Positions 27,336 to 38,360 are shown, numbered from the stretch's first letter. The stretch is 64,000 nucleotides of DNA from Rhizobium sp. RU20A (GCF_900155885.1 NZ_FTMB01000012.1:1-64000); one strand, 5' to 3'. A program made the numbers and translations. The notes: generated by a model not told the origin, from the sequence alone.

Positions 27336-27998
27336 ATGCCGGCTTCGTTCGAAACCCTGAAGAGGATGCACGAGACCGATTGGGCGGCCTACACCGCGCA
27401 TGGTTTCGTGCGCGATCTTGCCAGCGGCGCGCTGCCGGAGGCATCGTTCCGCCATTACCTCCAGCAGGATTACCTCTTCCTCATCCAGTTCGCTCGTGCC
27501 TGGGGCCTTGCTGTCTACAAGAGCCGCGACATTGGCGAGATCCGGCAGGCGCTCGACAGCCTGAAGGCGATCGTGGATGTCGAACTCGGCCTGCATGTCG
27601 GCTATTGCCGGCAGTGGGACATTTCGGAGGAAACGCTCGCAGGCCTTGCCGAATCGCGGGCCACACTCGCCTATACGCGCTATGTGCTCGACGCGGGCAT
27701 GAGCGGCGACCTTCTCGATCTGCATGTGGCTCTGGCGCCCTGCATCATCGGCTATGGCGAAATCGCCTCGGCCCTTATCGCTCATCCCGCGACCGTGCTT
27801 GACGACAACCCCTATCGGGACTGGATCGAGATGTATGCCGGGCCGGAGTATCAGGCAGTCGTCGCAACCGAGATTGCCTGGCTGGACCAGCGGCTGGCCA
27901 CCGTCGATGCGGCCCGCCTCGCGCAGCTCTCGATCGTCTTTCGGGATGCGACGCGGCTTGAGGCGGACTTCTGGCAGATGGGGCTCGACCTCTCCTGA
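27336..27998 (+). CDS. tenA: TenA/THI-4 family thiaminase II
   Basis: A 220-residue TenA protein of the thiamine salvage route, hydrolysing aminopyrimidine breakdown products to HMP. The key residues can be placed: the acidic residue in QQDYLFLIQFARAW, the active cysteine and tyrosine in ALAPCIIGYGEIA, a WIEMYAGPEY motif, and a C-terminal glutamate in RLEADFWQMG. AGGAG six bases upstream fixes the start. No TPP riboswitch precedes it, unlike thiB in this window, so its control is separate. The preserved cysteine favours the canonical TenA_C enzyme over the cysteine-less TenA_E branch. Confidence 0.9.
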   Translation: MPASFETLKRMHETDWAAYTAHGFVRDLASGALPEASFRHYLQQDYLFLIQFARAWGLAVYKSRDIGEIRQALDSLKAIVDVELGLHVGYCRQWDISEETLAGLAESRATLAYTRYVLDAGMSGDLLDLHVALAPCIIGYGEIASALIAHPATVLDDNPYRDWIEMYAGPEYQAVVATEIAWLDQRLATVDAARLAQLSIVFRDATRLEADFWQMGLDLS

Positions 27999-28180
27999 CG
28001 GGGCTTGTGTCCTTCGACACCGCCTGCACGGGTCCGTCGGCTTGCGAAAGGCGTAAAACTCGCTAAGAGTGCCCGCATTTCAGGGGTTCGGCAGCTTTGC
28101 CGTCCCCGGCTTCGTGGTGACGCGGGGCCTTTCACGCAGGAAAAGGCGGCAATTGTCGCCGGATCAGGAACGGATCGGAC

Positions 28181-29404
28181 ATGGCACTTCCCAAAGACGT
28201 AAAGAAGGTCGTTCTCGCCTATTCGGGCGGCCTCGACACCTCCATCATCCTCAAGTGGCTGCAGACGGAACTCGGCGCGGAGGTCGTGACCTTCACCGCC
28301 GACCTCGGCCAGGGCGAAGAGCTGGAGCCGGCGCGCAAGAAGGCCGAAATGCTCGGCATCAAGGAAATCTTCATCGAGGATGTGCGCGAGGAATTCGTGC
28401 GCGATTTCGTCTTCCCGATGTTCCGCGCCAATGCCGTCTACGAAGGCGTCTACCTGCTCGGCACGTCGATTGCCCGTCCGCTGATCTCCAAGCACCTGAT
28501 CGAGATCGCCAAGAAGACCGGGGCCGACGCCATCGCGCATGGCGCGACCGGCAAGGGCAACGACCAGGTCCGTTTCGAGCTGTCGGCCTATGCGCTGAAC
28601 CCCGACATCAAGATCATCGCCCCCTGGCGCGACTGGTCCTTCAAAAGCCGTACGGACCTGCTCGCCTTTGCCGAGCAGCACCAGATCCCGGTCGCCAAGG
28701 ACAAGAAGGGCGAAGCGCCGTTCTCGGTCGACGCGAACCTGCTGCACTCCTCTTCCGAAGGCAAGGTCTTGGAAGATCCCTCCGTCGAAGCGCCGGAATA
28801 TGTGCACATGCGCACCATTTCGCCGGAAGCTGCCCCGGATCAGGCGACCATCATCAAGGTCGGCTTCGAAAAGGGTGATGCCGTCTCCATCAACGGCAAG
28901 CGTCTGTCGCCGGCATCGCTGCTGGCCGAGCTCAACACCTATGGCCGCGACAACGGTATCGGCCGTCTCGACCTCGTCGAAAACCGCTTCGTCGGCATGA
29001 AGAGCCGCGGCGTCTACGAGACCCCCGGCGGCACGATCCTGCTCGCCGCGCACCGCGCGATCGAATCGATCACGCTCGACCGTGGTGCCGCGCACCTCAA
29101 GGACGAGCTGATGCCGCGCTATGCGGAGCTGATCTATTACGGCTTCTGGTTCTCGCCGGAGCGCGAAATGCTGCAGGCCCTGATCGACAAGAGCCAGGAG
29201 CATGTGGAAGGCGAAGTGACGCTGAAGCTCTACAAGGGCAACGTCATGGTCATCGGCCGTGAAAGCGCCAAGTCGCTCTACTCCGACCAGCTCGTCACTT
29301 TCGAAGACGACCAGGGCGCCTACAACCAGAAGGACGCGGCCGGCTTCATCAAGCTCAACGCGCTGCGCCTGCGCACGCTGGCGAAGCGGAATTTGAAGGG
29401 CTGA
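28181..29404 (+). CDS. argG: Argininosuccinate synthase
   Basis: A 407-residue ATP-dependent ligase joining citrulline and aspartate, the seventh step of arginine synthesis. Landmarks are the PP-loop AYSGGLDTS near the N-terminus, [21 protein letters not shown] and the citrulline-binding [18 protein letters not shown]. Length equals the family norm. It is monocistronic, with a strong terminator. The ribosome site is moderate (AGGAACGGATCGGAC before the ATG). Confidence 0.97.
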   Translation: MALPKDVKKVVLAYSGGLDTSIILKWLQTELGAEVVTFTADLGQGEELEPARKKAEMLGIKEIFIEDVREEFVRDFVFPMFRANAVYEGVYLLGTSIARPLISKHLIEIAKKTGADAIAHGATGKGNDQVRFELSAYALNPDIKIIAPWRDWSFKSRTDLLAFAEQHQIPVAKDKKGEAPFSVDANLLHSSSEGKVLEDPSVEAPEYVHMRTISPEAAPDQATIIKVGFEKGDAVSINGKRLSPASLLAELNTYGRDNGIGRLDLVENRFVGMKSRGVYETPGGTILLAAHRAIESITLDRGAAHLKDELMPRYAELIYYGFWFSPEREMLQALIDKSQEHVEGEVTLKLYKGNVMVIGRESAKSLYSDQLVTFEDDQGAYNQKDAAGFIKLNALRLRTLAKRNLKG

Positions 29405-29428
29405 TCCCAGTCCGCATGAATTTTGAAG

Positions 29429-29459
29429 GCCCGCCGGGCAGCGCCGTGGCGGGCTTTTT
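29429..29459 (+). terminator. Rho-independent terminator after argG
   Basis: GCCCGCC (29429-29435) pairs with GGCGGGC (29448-29454), then TTTTT. It touches the stop codon of the convergent exporter gene. Confidence 0.88.
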
Positions 29460-30640
29460 CATGCCTTGTTCTTCCGCGGCCAGGCCCACGCCGCGATCGC
29501 GATGAGCGCCAAAACCGGCGCGACGATGCCGAAGGCGCGCAGCGGGTCGCCGATGGCGGCGGCGGCGAGGCCGCCGGCGAAGCCCGCGCCCATCTGGATG
29601 AAGCCGAGGAGGGCGGAAGAGGAACCGGCGAAGGAGGGGAAGGGCTGCATGGCGTCGGTCGTCACCTGCGGGGAGACGAAGGCGATGCCGAAAGCGTAGA
29701 CGGCAACGGGGGCCATGACGGTGAGGAAGCCGATCGGCAGTAGGCCATGGCCCGTCGCGACCATGCCCAGCGCGCCGACCGCGATGAACGCAAGGCCGAT
29801 GGCGACGGCGGCCTTTCCGGTGTGATGGCGCATGAACTGTCGAAGCGCCAGCGAGCCGAGGAAATAGGAGCCGGACTGCATCAGCATGCTCGCTCCGAAT
29901 TGCGAGGGGGTGAGACCGGCCTCGTTGATCAGCAGGAAGGGCAGCATGGTCGCCCAGGCATAGAGCGCACCGACGGAGCCGGCCATGATCAGCGAGCGAG
30001 TCAGGAAGCGGCGGTCGATGATGAGGGTCGCATAGGCGCGGGCGACGCCCCGGGGATGGGCGAGTGCCGGGTTGGGGATGGTGGTTTCCCGCAGCGAGAG
30101 GACGGTGACGGCGAGCGAAATCAGGCCAAAGACGACCATCAGCGCGAAGACGGAGGGCCAGCCGAAGGCGGCGAGCGCGATGGCGCCGAGGCTGGGCCCA
30201 AGCGCCGGGCCGACGGCCAGCATGATGCCGATCAGGTTCATGATGCCGGCACCCTCGTCGCCGGTATACTGGTCCCGCACGATGGCGCGGGCGACGGTGA
30301 TGCCGACCGCAGCGCCGATGCCCTGAATCAGGCGGCCGAGGATCAGCAGATCGACGGTCGGGGCGAGCGCCGCCGTCAGGCTGCCGACCAGATAGACGAT
30401 CAGAAAGCCGATCGTGGCCCGGCGCCGGCCGTATGCATCCGAGAGTGGGCCGGCCGCGAGCTGCGCGATCGAGAAACCGGCAAAATAGGCAGAAAGCGTC
30501 AACTTGATCGCCGATTCGCTCGTTTCGAAAGCGCTGACCAGCGTCGGCATGGCCGGCGTGTAGAGCGACATGGAGATGGGGCCGAGGGTGGCCAGCATGG
30601 CGCCAATCAAGCTCGTGCGGCGCGTGGTCATAAGGGACAT
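29459..30640 (-). CDS. Bcr/CflA family multidrug efflux MFS transporter
   Basis: A 393-residue, twelve-helix MFS drug/proton antiporter. The family motifs are SLYTPAMPTLVSAF in helix 1, GPLSDAYGRRRATIGF (motif A) between helices 2 and 3, GRLIQGIGAAVGITVARAIVRD (motif B) and GPALGPSLGA (motif C), together marking the Bcr/CflA branch that exports bicyclomycin, chloramphenicol or sulfonamide-like compounds. GGGAG eight bases before the ATG at 30640 fixes the start. A longer reading through the promoter is rejected. Its leader abuts the palindromic repeat element. Confidence 0.9.
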   Translation of the reverse strand: MSLMTTRRTSLIGAMLATLGPISMSLYTPAMPTLVSAFETSESAIKLTLSAYFAGFSIAQLAAGPLSDAYGRRRATIGFLIVYLVGSLTAALAPTVDLLILGRLIQGIGAAVGITVARAIVRDQYTGDEGAGIMNLIGIMLAVGPALGPSLGAIALAAFGWPSVFALMVVFGLISLAVTVLSLRETTIPNPALAHPRGVARAYATLIIDRRFLTRSLIMAGSVGALYAWATMLPFLLINEAGLTPSQFGASMLMQSGSYFLGSLALRQFMRHHTGKAAVAIGLAFIAVGALGMVATGHGLLPIGFLTVMAPVAVYAFGIAFVSPQVTTDAMQPFPSFAGSSSALLGFIQMGAGFAGGLAAAAIGDPLRAFGIVAPVLALIAIAAWAWPRKNKA

Positions 30641-30805
30641 GGATGTGCTCCCGGCGCAAGTCGGTCGACGGCTGTCGGTGGCCGTTTCCGTTGCGCCATC
30701 ATGAACGATCGGTGGCTCGGGTCGCCTCGTCCTGGCTGAGACGTCCGGGTGTTTTGTGGTCCTTGCCACGGTGTGGGACTGGGTGTGACGAACAGGTCGG
30801 CGTGG

Positions 30806-30996
30806 TCCCCCTCATCCGCCTGCCGGCACCTTCTCCCCGTTGGAGAGAAGAGACCAAGCCGATGGCTTCCAAGCCAAACGGGTACATGGAGATCCGTCCT
30901 TCGATAGCGTTCTGCGCCACTTGGCCAGGCGTCAAAGCGTGCCCGACGTCTCCTCCCCATCGGGGAGAAGGTGCCGGCAGGCGGATAAGGGGGAGG
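30806..30996. repeat. RIME-like palindromic intergenic element
   Basis: Two near-identical arms of about 40 bp (30806-30850 and 30955-30996) lie in inverted orientation around a spacer of about 105 bp. Both contain TCCGCCTGCCGGCACCTTCT, or its complement. Each arm also carries a small inner hairpin of the CTTCTCCCC/GGGGAGAAG kind. The sequence and the two-palindrome plan match the Rhizobium-specific intergenic mosaic elements (RIME) and related repeats of rhizobia and Brucella. It is non-coding and sits in the 561-bp gap between the efflux gene and uup; I see no gene in the rest of that gap. Confidence 0.8.
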
Positions 30997-31201
30997 CATG
31001 GCAGAACCTATGGATCGTGCCCTGCATGTTCGAATAGCGCAAACATCGTAGTCCTTTAGCTCCGCAAATCACGACGCCCCACGGCTTTCCCGCGCCTGTG
31101 CCACGCTGACACGGCATCGGCCGAGATGTCCTGCACTCAACTAGGATCGGCGCCGGGTTTTCACAGATGGCAGCAATCGCTCTTTGCGCGCCGTGCCGAC
31201 A

Positions 31202-33025
<1,824 letters not shown>

Positions 33026-33028
33026 GGA

Positions 33029-33688
33029 TCAGGCTCCGCTAAAGTCTTGCGGGCGAGCGAGCAGAATGGCCCGACCGGCGTGAAGGGTGATCGTCACCGT
33101 GCCTTCGGCGACGTTGGAAATGGTGCGCGAGGAGCCGAAGGGCAGGTGGAAATCGGCAAGCGGATAGCGCGCACCCTCAATGGAGAGCCCATCGAGCGCG
33201 GTGAGGCCGAGGATGGAAAAGAGCGCGCCGGCGGGCAGGTCGATGGATTTTTCGCCCGGCAGGACCGGGTAGGCCTCTTCCTCGCCGGAGGTCATGGTGA
33301 TGGCAAGGCCCTGTTCGGCGAGGCGGACGGCCAGCAGCAGATGCATGAAGGCATGGTCGCTGCGCTCGCCGCCCAGCGCGCCGGGCAGGAGGATGGAGCG
33401 CGCGCCGCGCGCCAAAGCCTCGCCGATGGCGATCTCACCATCCGTCTCGTTCTTGGCGGCCGGGTAGGGCATGCGCTGAACGCCGGGGAACGCGGCCAGA
33501 AGCTCGGCGGGCGTGGAATCAAAATCGCCGACCCAGAGTTCGGGCGTCAGGTCGAGCTGGGAAGCGTGGCGCATGCCACCATCGGCCGCGATGGTGCGGC
33601 GGCCGGCGACCATCGTCTTCAGGCGCTCTGTCTGCGTCAGCGTGCCGCCCATGAGCACGACGAAGGCGGTTTGATCGGGATCATCCAT
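33029..33688 (-). CDS. thiN: Thiamine pyrophosphokinase
   Basis: A 219-residue thiamine diphosphokinase, converting thiamine directly to TPP with ATP. Signature segments are AADGGMRHA, LWVGDFDST and KNETDGEIAI, followed by a C-terminal beta-sandwich with SSRTISN. The start at 33688 gives the family length; the ribosome site is weak, and the ATG at 33736 is an alternative. It is divergent from the riboswitch-controlled thiBPQ thiamine importer, so uptake and activation genes are paired. It is co-transcribed with uup downstream. The gene completes a salvage route for imported thiamine. Confidence 0.9.
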   Translation of the reverse strand: MDDPDQTAFVVLMGGTLTQTERLKTMVAGRRTIAADGGMRHASQLDLTPELWVGDFDSTPAELLAAFPGVQRMPYPAAKNETDGEIAIGEALARGARSILLPGALGGERSDHAFMHLLLAVRLAEQGLAITMTSGEEEAYPVLPGEKSIDLPAGALFSILGLTALDGLSIEGARYPLADFHLPFGSSRTISNVAEGTVTITLHAGRAILLARPQDFSGA

Positions 33689-33810
33689 GCGACAAGCCCA
33701 TAACGCAGTCGCCGCCAAAACTGAACGCCTTGCCATCAAGAAATCGACAGGGACGGGCCTGTCACATTTCCCTTGAAAGCCCTTCGCCGGCCAAGTACCG
33801 TCACGACGCT

Positions 33811-33913
33811 CTAACGGGGTGCTGGAACCTTTCCTTATCGAAGGGGTCCGGCTGAGAGGCGGCAAGCGCCAACCCGAAGAACCTGATCCGGTTAGCACCG
33901 GCGGAGGGATTAG
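33811..33913 (+). ncRNA. TPP riboswitch (THI element)
   Basis: The leader of thiB carries the conserved thi-box parts in order: GGGGTGC, GGGGTCCGGCTGAGAGG with the CUGAGA pyrimidine-sensing bulge, AACCCGAAGAACCTGATCC and GGTTAGCACCGGCGGAGGGA. Closing P1 pairs CTAA (33811-33814) with TTAG (33910-33913). It ends 52 nt before the thiB start. No clear terminator stem is seen in that interval, so control is probably at ribosome access: high TPP would reduce synthesis of the importer. Confidence 0.93.
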
Positions 33914-33965
33914 ACGGCACATCCAGCGCCCTATTCCCGTTCAACACGATCACGAGGAGGCGCTG

Positions 33966-34988
33966 ATGCGCATGACATCGATTCTGTCCTATAGTTTTGC
34001 CAGTCTTGTCGCGGCGCTTGCCGCCGCTGTTTCGCCGGCTGTGGCGCAAGACAAGGTACTGACGGTCTACACCTACGAAAGCTTCACCAGCGAGTGGGGG
34101 CCGGGCGCCAAGGTGGCGGAAGCCTTCGAGAAGGGCTGCGCCTGCAAGGTGAATTATGTCGCGGTTGCCGATGGCGTGGAGCTTCTGACGCGGCTGAAGC
34201 TGGAGGGGGCCTCCGGCAAGGCGGATGTGGTGCTGGGGCTCGACACCAATCTCGTCGCCGAGGCCAAGGCGACCGGCCTGTTCGCACCCCATGCGATCGA
34301 TACCTCGGCCGTCACCGTGCCCGGCGATTTCAAGGACGATGTCTTCGTGCCCTATGATTACGGCCACTTTGCCGTCGTCTACGAGACCGAGACGCTGAAG
34401 ACGCCGCCGACGAGCCTGAAGGATCTGGTCGAGGGCGACCCGTCGCAGAAGATCGTGATCGAGGATCCCCGCACCTCGACGCCCGGCCTTGGCCTCGTTC
34501 TGTGGATGAAGTCGGTCTATGGCGACAAGGCGGGCGAGGCCTGGGCGAAGCTCAAGGGGCGCGTGCTGACGGTGACGCCCGGCTGGTCGGAGGCCTACGG
34601 GCTCTTCACCAAGGGCGAGGCGCCGATGGTGCTGTCCTACACGACCTCGCCGGCCTACCACATGGTGGCCGAAAATACGGAACGCTATCAGGCCGCTTCC
34701 TTCTCCGAGGGGCATTACATCCAGATCGAGGTGGCCGGCGTGACGAAGGCGGCGCATGATCCGGAGCTTGCCCGCCAGTTCCTCGCCTTCATGACCGGGC
34801 CGGTCTTCCAGACGATCATCCCCACCACCAACTGGATGATGCCGGTGGGGAAGACGAGCGAGCCGCTGCCGGAGGCCTTCGGCAAGCTCGTGCAGCCGGC
34901 AAAGACCTTCCTGATGGCGCCGGAAGAGGTCGCGGCCAACCGCAAGGCCTGGATCGACGAGTGGCTGGCCGCCATGAGCGCGAACTGA
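33966..34988 (+). CDS. thiB: Thiamine ABC transporter, substrate-binding protein
   Basis: A 340-residue periplasmic binding protein. The signal peptide ([18 protein letters not shown]) is cut after AVA. The mature protein shows [29 protein letters not shown] and the ThiB-typical [25 protein letters not shown] and [12 protein letters not shown] segments, which hold the aromatic residues binding thiamine. GAGGAGG six bases upstream fixes the start. It is the first gene of thiBPQ, directly under a TPP riboswitch; thiP follows after 7 bp. Confidence 0.94.
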   Translation: MRMTSILSYSFASLVAALAAAVSPAVAQDKVLTVYTYESFTSEWGPGAKVAEAFEKGCACKVNYVAVADGVELLTRLKLEGASGKADVVLGLDTNLVAEAKATGLFAPHAIDTSAVTVPGDFKDDVFVPYDYGHFAVVYETETLKTPPTSLKDLVEGDPSQKIVIEDPRTSTPGLGLVLWMKSVYGDKAGEAWAKLKGRVLTVTPGWSEAYGLFTKGEAPMVLSYTTSPAYHMVAENTERYQAASFSEGHYIQIEVAGVTKAAHDPELARQFLAFMTGPVFQTIIPTTNWMMPVGKTSEPLPEAFGKLVQPAKTFLMAPEEVAANRKAWIDEWLAAMSAN

Positions 34989-34995
34989 TTAGCGG

Positions 34996-36627
34996 ATGTT
35001 CGCACCGGCGCAAAGACGACGCATCATCGGCGGGGGCGCGGCATGGCTTGCCGCGCTCCTTGCCTTTGTCGGGGCCGCGGCCTTCGCCCTGTGGCAGGCC
35101 GCGCCTCCGGCGGCTGGAGAACCAGGGGCAGGTTTCGATGCCTATGTGCTGGGCGTGGCACGCTTCACGCTGTGGCAGGCGAGCCTTTCCACCGCGCTTT
35201 CCATTCTCCTCGCCATTCCAGTGGCGCGCGCGCTGGCGCGGCGGAGCGCATTTCCCGGCCGCATCTGGATCGTCAGGCTGATGGCGCTGCCGCTCGGCCT
35301 GCCAGCGTTGGTCGCGGCACTCGGCATTCTCGAGATCTGGGGCCGGCAGGGCGTCGTCAATGCCGGTCTTGCCGCGCTCGGCGTGGCGCAGCCCTTCAGC
35401 ATCTACGGGCTGCCGGGCATCCTCATCGCCCATGTGTTCTTCAATCTGCCGCTGGCGGCGCGGCTGATGCTGGCGGAACTGGAACGGTTGCCGGGCGAAT
35501 ACTGGCGGGTTTCGGCCAGTCTCGGCATGGGGCCGGGAAGCCTCTTCCGTTTCGTGGAGTGGCCGGCAATGCGCAGCGTGCTGCCGGGGGCCGCGGGGCT
35601 AATCTTCATTCTCTGCGCGACCAGTTTTACGCTCGTGCTGACGCTTGGCGGTGGACCGGCAGCTTCGACGCTGGAGGTGGCGATCTATCAGGCGCTGCGC
35701 TTCGACTTCGATCCGCGCCGGGCGATGTTGATGTCGGCATTGCAAATCCTCTTCATGCTCGTCGTTCTCGCGGGCCTGCGGCTGATCGGTCCAGTTGCCG
35801 AAAGCGGGATGACCGGCGGCGGGGCGGTGCGGCGTTTCGACGGCCGGGGCGGCCTTTCGATTGTGGGCGACGGGCTGGCGATCGCGTTGGCTGTCGGCTT
35901 CGTGGCCGCGCCGCTTCTCGCCGTCGCTTCCTCCGGCCTTGCCGCCGATCTTCAGCGGCTGATCCGCGATCCGCTGGTGCATCAAGCCTTTATGACCAGT
36001 CTGGTGATCGCGGTCTCTTCGGCCTTGCTGTCGCTTTCCATGGCGATCCCTGTTCTCCGGGCGCGGCAGGGGATCGCTGCGAGCCGGCGTGTCTCAACGC
36101 CGCTTCAACTTCTCGCCGCGCTGTTGCGTGATGCGCCGTCAGTGGCATTGCTGGTGCCGCCGGTCGTGCTCGGCTCGGGCTGGTTCCTGCTGCTGCGCGG
36201 CTTCGGGAATGTTTCCGGTTTTGCCGGCCCGGTCGTCGTCGCCATCAATGCGCTGATGGCGCTGCCCTTCGTCTGCCGCGTGCTGGAGCCGGCGCTGGAG
36301 GCCTATCAGGTGCGCACGGCCCGGCTCGTTGCCGCGCTCGGCATGGGCGGGCTGCCTGCCCTCAGGCTCGTGGTGCTGCCGGTACTGGCGCGTCCACTTC
36401 TGGCTGCGCTATCCTTTGCCATGGCGCTGTCGCTCGGCGATCTCGGCGCCGTCGCGCTGTTCGGATCTCAGGATTTCGTGACGCTGCCCTGGCTGCTTTT
36501 CAGCCGCATGGGGGCCTATCGCAGCGCGGATGCGGCGGGGCTGGCGCTCATTCTGGCGCTCCTATGCCTGCTGCTGACCATTGCGGGAGCCCCTCGGGCG
36601 CGCAACCGGGAAAAGGAAGAGTCATGA
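34996..36627 (+). CDS. thiP: Thiamine ABC transporter, permease
   Basis: A 543-residue permease made of two fused halves, each with a set of membrane helices and an EAA-like loop contacting the ATPase. The first shows EYWRVSASLGMGPGSLFRFVEWPAMR; the second shows YQVRTARLVAALGMGGLPALRLVVLPVLARP. This double arrangement is typical of ThiP and its iron-type relatives. It starts 7 bp after thiB, and its stop overlaps the thiQ start (ATGA), so the three are coupled. It carries thiamine or TPP across the inner membrane. Confidence 0.94.
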   Translation: MFAPAQRRRIIGGGAAWLAALLAFVGAAAFALWQAAPPAAGEPGAGFDAYVLGVARFTLWQASLSTALSILLAIPVARALARRSAFPGRIWIVRLMALPLGLPALVAALGILEIWGRQGVVNAGLAALGVAQPFSIYGLPGILIAHVFFNLPLAARLMLAELERLPGEYWRVSASLGMGPGSLFRFVEWPAMRSVLPGAAGLIFILCATSFTLVLTLGGGPAASTLEVAIYQALRFDFDPRRAMLMSALQILFMLVVLAGLRLIGPVAESGMTGGGAVRRFDGRGGLSIVGDGLAIALAVGFVAAPLLAVASSGLAADLQRLIRDPLVHQAFMTSLVIAVSSALLSLSMAIPVLRARQGIAASRRVSTPLQLLAALLRDAPSVALLVPPVVLGSGWFLLLRGFGNVSGFAGPVVVAINALMALPFVCRVLEPALEAYQVRTARLVAALGMGGLPALRLVVLPVLARPLLAALSFAMALSLGDLGAVALFGSQDFVTLPWLLFSRMGAYRSADAAGLALILALLCLLLTIAGAPRARNREKEES

Positions 36628-37289
36628 CCGCGACCGAGGAGGCAATTCGGCTGGAGGCGGTGCGCCTTGCCTTCGGCAGCGTGGAGATGCGCTTCGACGT
36701 CGGCTTCGCAGCCGGGCGGGTGACGGGCATTATCGGCCCCTCGGGTTCGGGAAAATCGACGCTTCTGCATCTGATCGCCGGCTTTGAAATGCCCGATAGC
36801 GGCGTCATCCGTCTTCTCGGGAGAGATGTGACGGCCGATGGGCCCGGCATGCGGCCGGTCTCGGTCATCTTCCAGGACAACAATCTCTTCGCTCACCTCG
36901 ACGTCGCCACCAATGTCGGGCTCGGTATCGATCCCGCCCTGAAGCTCGATGCGGCAGGCCGCGCGGCGGTTGGTGATGCGCTCGCGAAAGTCGGCCTGCG
37001 CGGTTTCGAAAAGCGTCGACCGCCGACCCTTTCGGGCGGGGAGCGGCAGCGGGTGGCGCTGGCGCGGGCTTTGGTGCGCCGCCGGCCCATTCTTCTGCTC
37101 GACGAACCCTTTGCGGCGCTTGATCCCGAAAGGCGCGCCGAGATGGGCGATCTCGTCACCGCGCTTCAGCGCGAGACCGGCATGACGGTCCTGCTTGTCA
37201 CGCATCAGCCGGACGATGTCGTGCGTCTGTGCGATGCGGTCGTGGAGATCGAGGCGGGGATGGTCCGCGCGGTTCGTACACTTCGCTGA
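36624..37289 (+). CDS. thiQ: Thiamine ABC transporter, ATP-binding protein
   Basis: A 221-residue ABC ATPase. Walker A is GPSGSGKST, the Q-loop SVIFQDNNLFAHL, the signature LSGGERQRVALARAL, Walker B ILLLDEPFAALDP, and the switch histidine VTHQPDD. Short length with no regulatory domain is normal for ThiQ. The start overlaps the thiP stop by four bases; AAGGAAGA precedes it. It powers the ThiBPQ importer. Confidence 0.94.
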   Translation: MTATEEAIRLEAVRLAFGSVEMRFDVGFAAGRVTGIIGPSGSGKSTLLHLIAGFEMPDSGVIRLLGRDVTADGPGMRPVSVIFQDNNLFAHLDVATNVGLGIDPALKLDAAGRAAVGDALAKVGLRGFEKRRPPTLSGGERQRVALARALVRRRPILLLDEPFAALDPERRAEMGDLVTALQRETGMTVLLVTHQPDDVVRLCDAVVEIEAGMVRAVRTLR

Positions 37290-37308
37290 GCCATCTGCGC
37301 GCCGCTCG

Positions 37309-37333
37309 GGAACTTCCGGGCGTCGGTGCCGTT
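37309..37333 (+). promoter_or_regulatory. EcfG/RpoE2-type promoter before the 62-residue stress protein
   Basis: GGAAC (37309-37313) and CGTT (37330-37333) are exactly 16 nt apart. The element ends 37 nt before the start codon at 37371, ideal geometry for a short leader. It begins 20 nt after the thiQ stop, so this small gene has its own promoter. Confidence 0.65.
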
Positions 37334-37370
37334 GGGAAGGCAGTTCCAGCAGCACAGCGAGGAGACCGCC

Positions 37371-37559
37371 ATGCCCCAGGGAGACAAATCCGCCTATACG
37401 GACAAGCAGAAGCGCAAGGCGAGCCATATCGCCGAAGGTTACGAAGAGCGCGGCGTTTCCAAGGACGAAGCCGAGGCCCGGGCCTGGGCGACCGTCAACC
37501 GGCAGGATGGCGGCGGAAAGAAGTCCGGTTCCGGGCGCATGAAGCCTTCGCAGCACTGA
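37371..37559 (+). CDS. Small hydrophilic stress protein (plasmid-stabilisation-like annotation)
   Basis: A 62-residue, highly charged, glycine- and lysine-rich protein: SAYTDKQKRKASHIAEGY, then ERGVSKDEAEARAWATVN and a GGGKKSGSGR tail. This conserved small family is common in proteobacteria and often carries the uninformative name 'plasmid stabilization protein'; no activity is known to me. GAGGAG eight bases before the ATG is a strong ribosome site. An exact EcfG promoter upstream suggests general-stress expression. Low hydrophobicity suggests a soluble, possibly nucleic-acid-associated or disordered protein. Confidence 0.8.
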   Translation: MPQGDKSAYTDKQKRKASHIAEGYEERGVSKDEAEARAWATVNRQDGGGKKSGSGRMKPSQH

Positions 37560-37616
37560 GGGACGGCCACTTGGCGCCGTCTCAAGCCGACGCCAGGAAT
37601 TTCACGCGGACGTGGC

Positions 37617-37642
37617 GGAACCATTAGCCTTGATGACGCATT
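37617..37642 (+). promoter_or_regulatory. Imperfect EcfG-like promoter (GGAAC-N17-CATT)
   Basis: GGAAC at 37617-37621 and CATT at 37639-37642 are 17 nt apart; the -10 part differs at one position from CGTT. It lies 68 nt before the 115-residue gene. Suggestive only. Confidence 0.28.
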
Positions 37643-37710
37643 GCCTGTCGAGTGCGGCGAAAGGCGTTCCTGCCCTACCCGCCGCTTGAACCCCACGTGA
37701 GGAGAAGATC

Positions 37711-38058
37711 ATGGGTGCTCGAGATATCCGCATTCTTTCCGAAGGCGATGCACAGATCGTCGAGTTCATCGGCAACGGATCGGAGGTCGTTTCCGTACGC
37801 CTTTCATCGCGGGCCGAGACCGACGAAGCCGCTATTTCGCAGGCACGCGACGTGATGCAGCGTCTTTCCAGCGAGCGCCAGGCGGCAAACGACCAGCATC
37901 GCGGCACCCCGCGGGAAAGCCTTGAGGCCGAGCAGCGGCATCAGAGCCAAGCTGCTGCGTCCGGTGATCTCGACAAGGCTCTGAAAGACACGTTTCCCGC
38001 AAGCGACCCGGTTTCGGCCGCGTCGGGAACGACGGGTGTCGACCACCGCCGCGTTTGA
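37711..38058 (+). CDS. Small protein of unknown function with TFPASDP motif
   Basis: A 115-residue soluble protein. The N-terminal half (RILSEGDAQIVEFIGNGSEVVSV) looks like a small beta domain, the middle is a Gln/Arg/Ser-rich helix, and the C-terminus has DLDKALKDTFPASDPVSA. That last motif recurs at the ends of otherwise different small rhizobial stress proteins; its role is unknown. GGAGA six bases upstream gives a strong start. It lies 151 bp after the 62-residue gene, with an EcfG-like sequence between, and is closed by a terminator. Confidence 0.72.
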   Translation: MGARDIRILSEGDAQIVEFIGNGSEVVSVRLSSRAETDEAAISQARDVMQRLSSERQAANDQHRGTPRESLEAEQRHQSQAAASGDLDKALKDTFPASDPVSAASGTTGVDHRRV

Positions 38059-38080
38059 CGCGCTGCGTATTTCACGGCAA

Positions 38081-38116
38081 AAAGCGCGCTTTGGCCATGG
38101 CCGGGCGCGCTTTTTT
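38081..38116 (+). terminator. Rho-independent terminator
   Basis: AAAGCGCGC pairs with GCGCGCTTT around a 15-nt stretch and ends in TTTTTT. It lies 22 nt after the 115-residue gene and before the convergent 75-residue gene. Confidence 0.8.
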
Positions 38117-38132
38117 GATCAATCAGTTGGTT

Positions 38133-38360
38133 TTAGAACCGGCCGTGCATAAGGCTCATGCCCGTCGCCAGTGCCGGAACGGCTAGGCGGCCACCGATAT
38201 TGTGAGGGTGGTGCAGGTCCACCTGATGCGGGGCGGATACCGCCACGCTTGTGTCGTTGCGCGGCGCGCGCAGATCGGTCGCGTGGGTGCGGGCGGCCTT
38301 GGCCATGGCAAGGCGCTTGCCCCGCCCATTGGTTCGAACGGGCTTGCGTCGAAGGATCAT
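38133..38360 (-). CDS. Small basic protein of unknown function
   Basis: A 75-residue, arginine- and histidine-rich protein (ILRRKPVRTNGRGKRLAMAKAAR, then HQVDLHHPHNIGGRL). No family is recognised. GGGAG seven bases before the ATG at 38360 is an excellent ribosome site, and an EcfG-like sequence (GGAAC-N16-TGTT) lies 36 nt upstream. This supports a real gene despite its small size. A second frame over the same bases (Pro/Ser/Arg-rich) is judged a shadow. Its basic nature would allow nucleic-acid binding. Confidence 0.5.
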   Translation of the reverse strand: MILRRKPVRTNGRGKRLAMAKAARTHATDLRAPRNDTSVAVSAPHQVDLHHPHNIGGRLAVPALATGMSLMHGRF

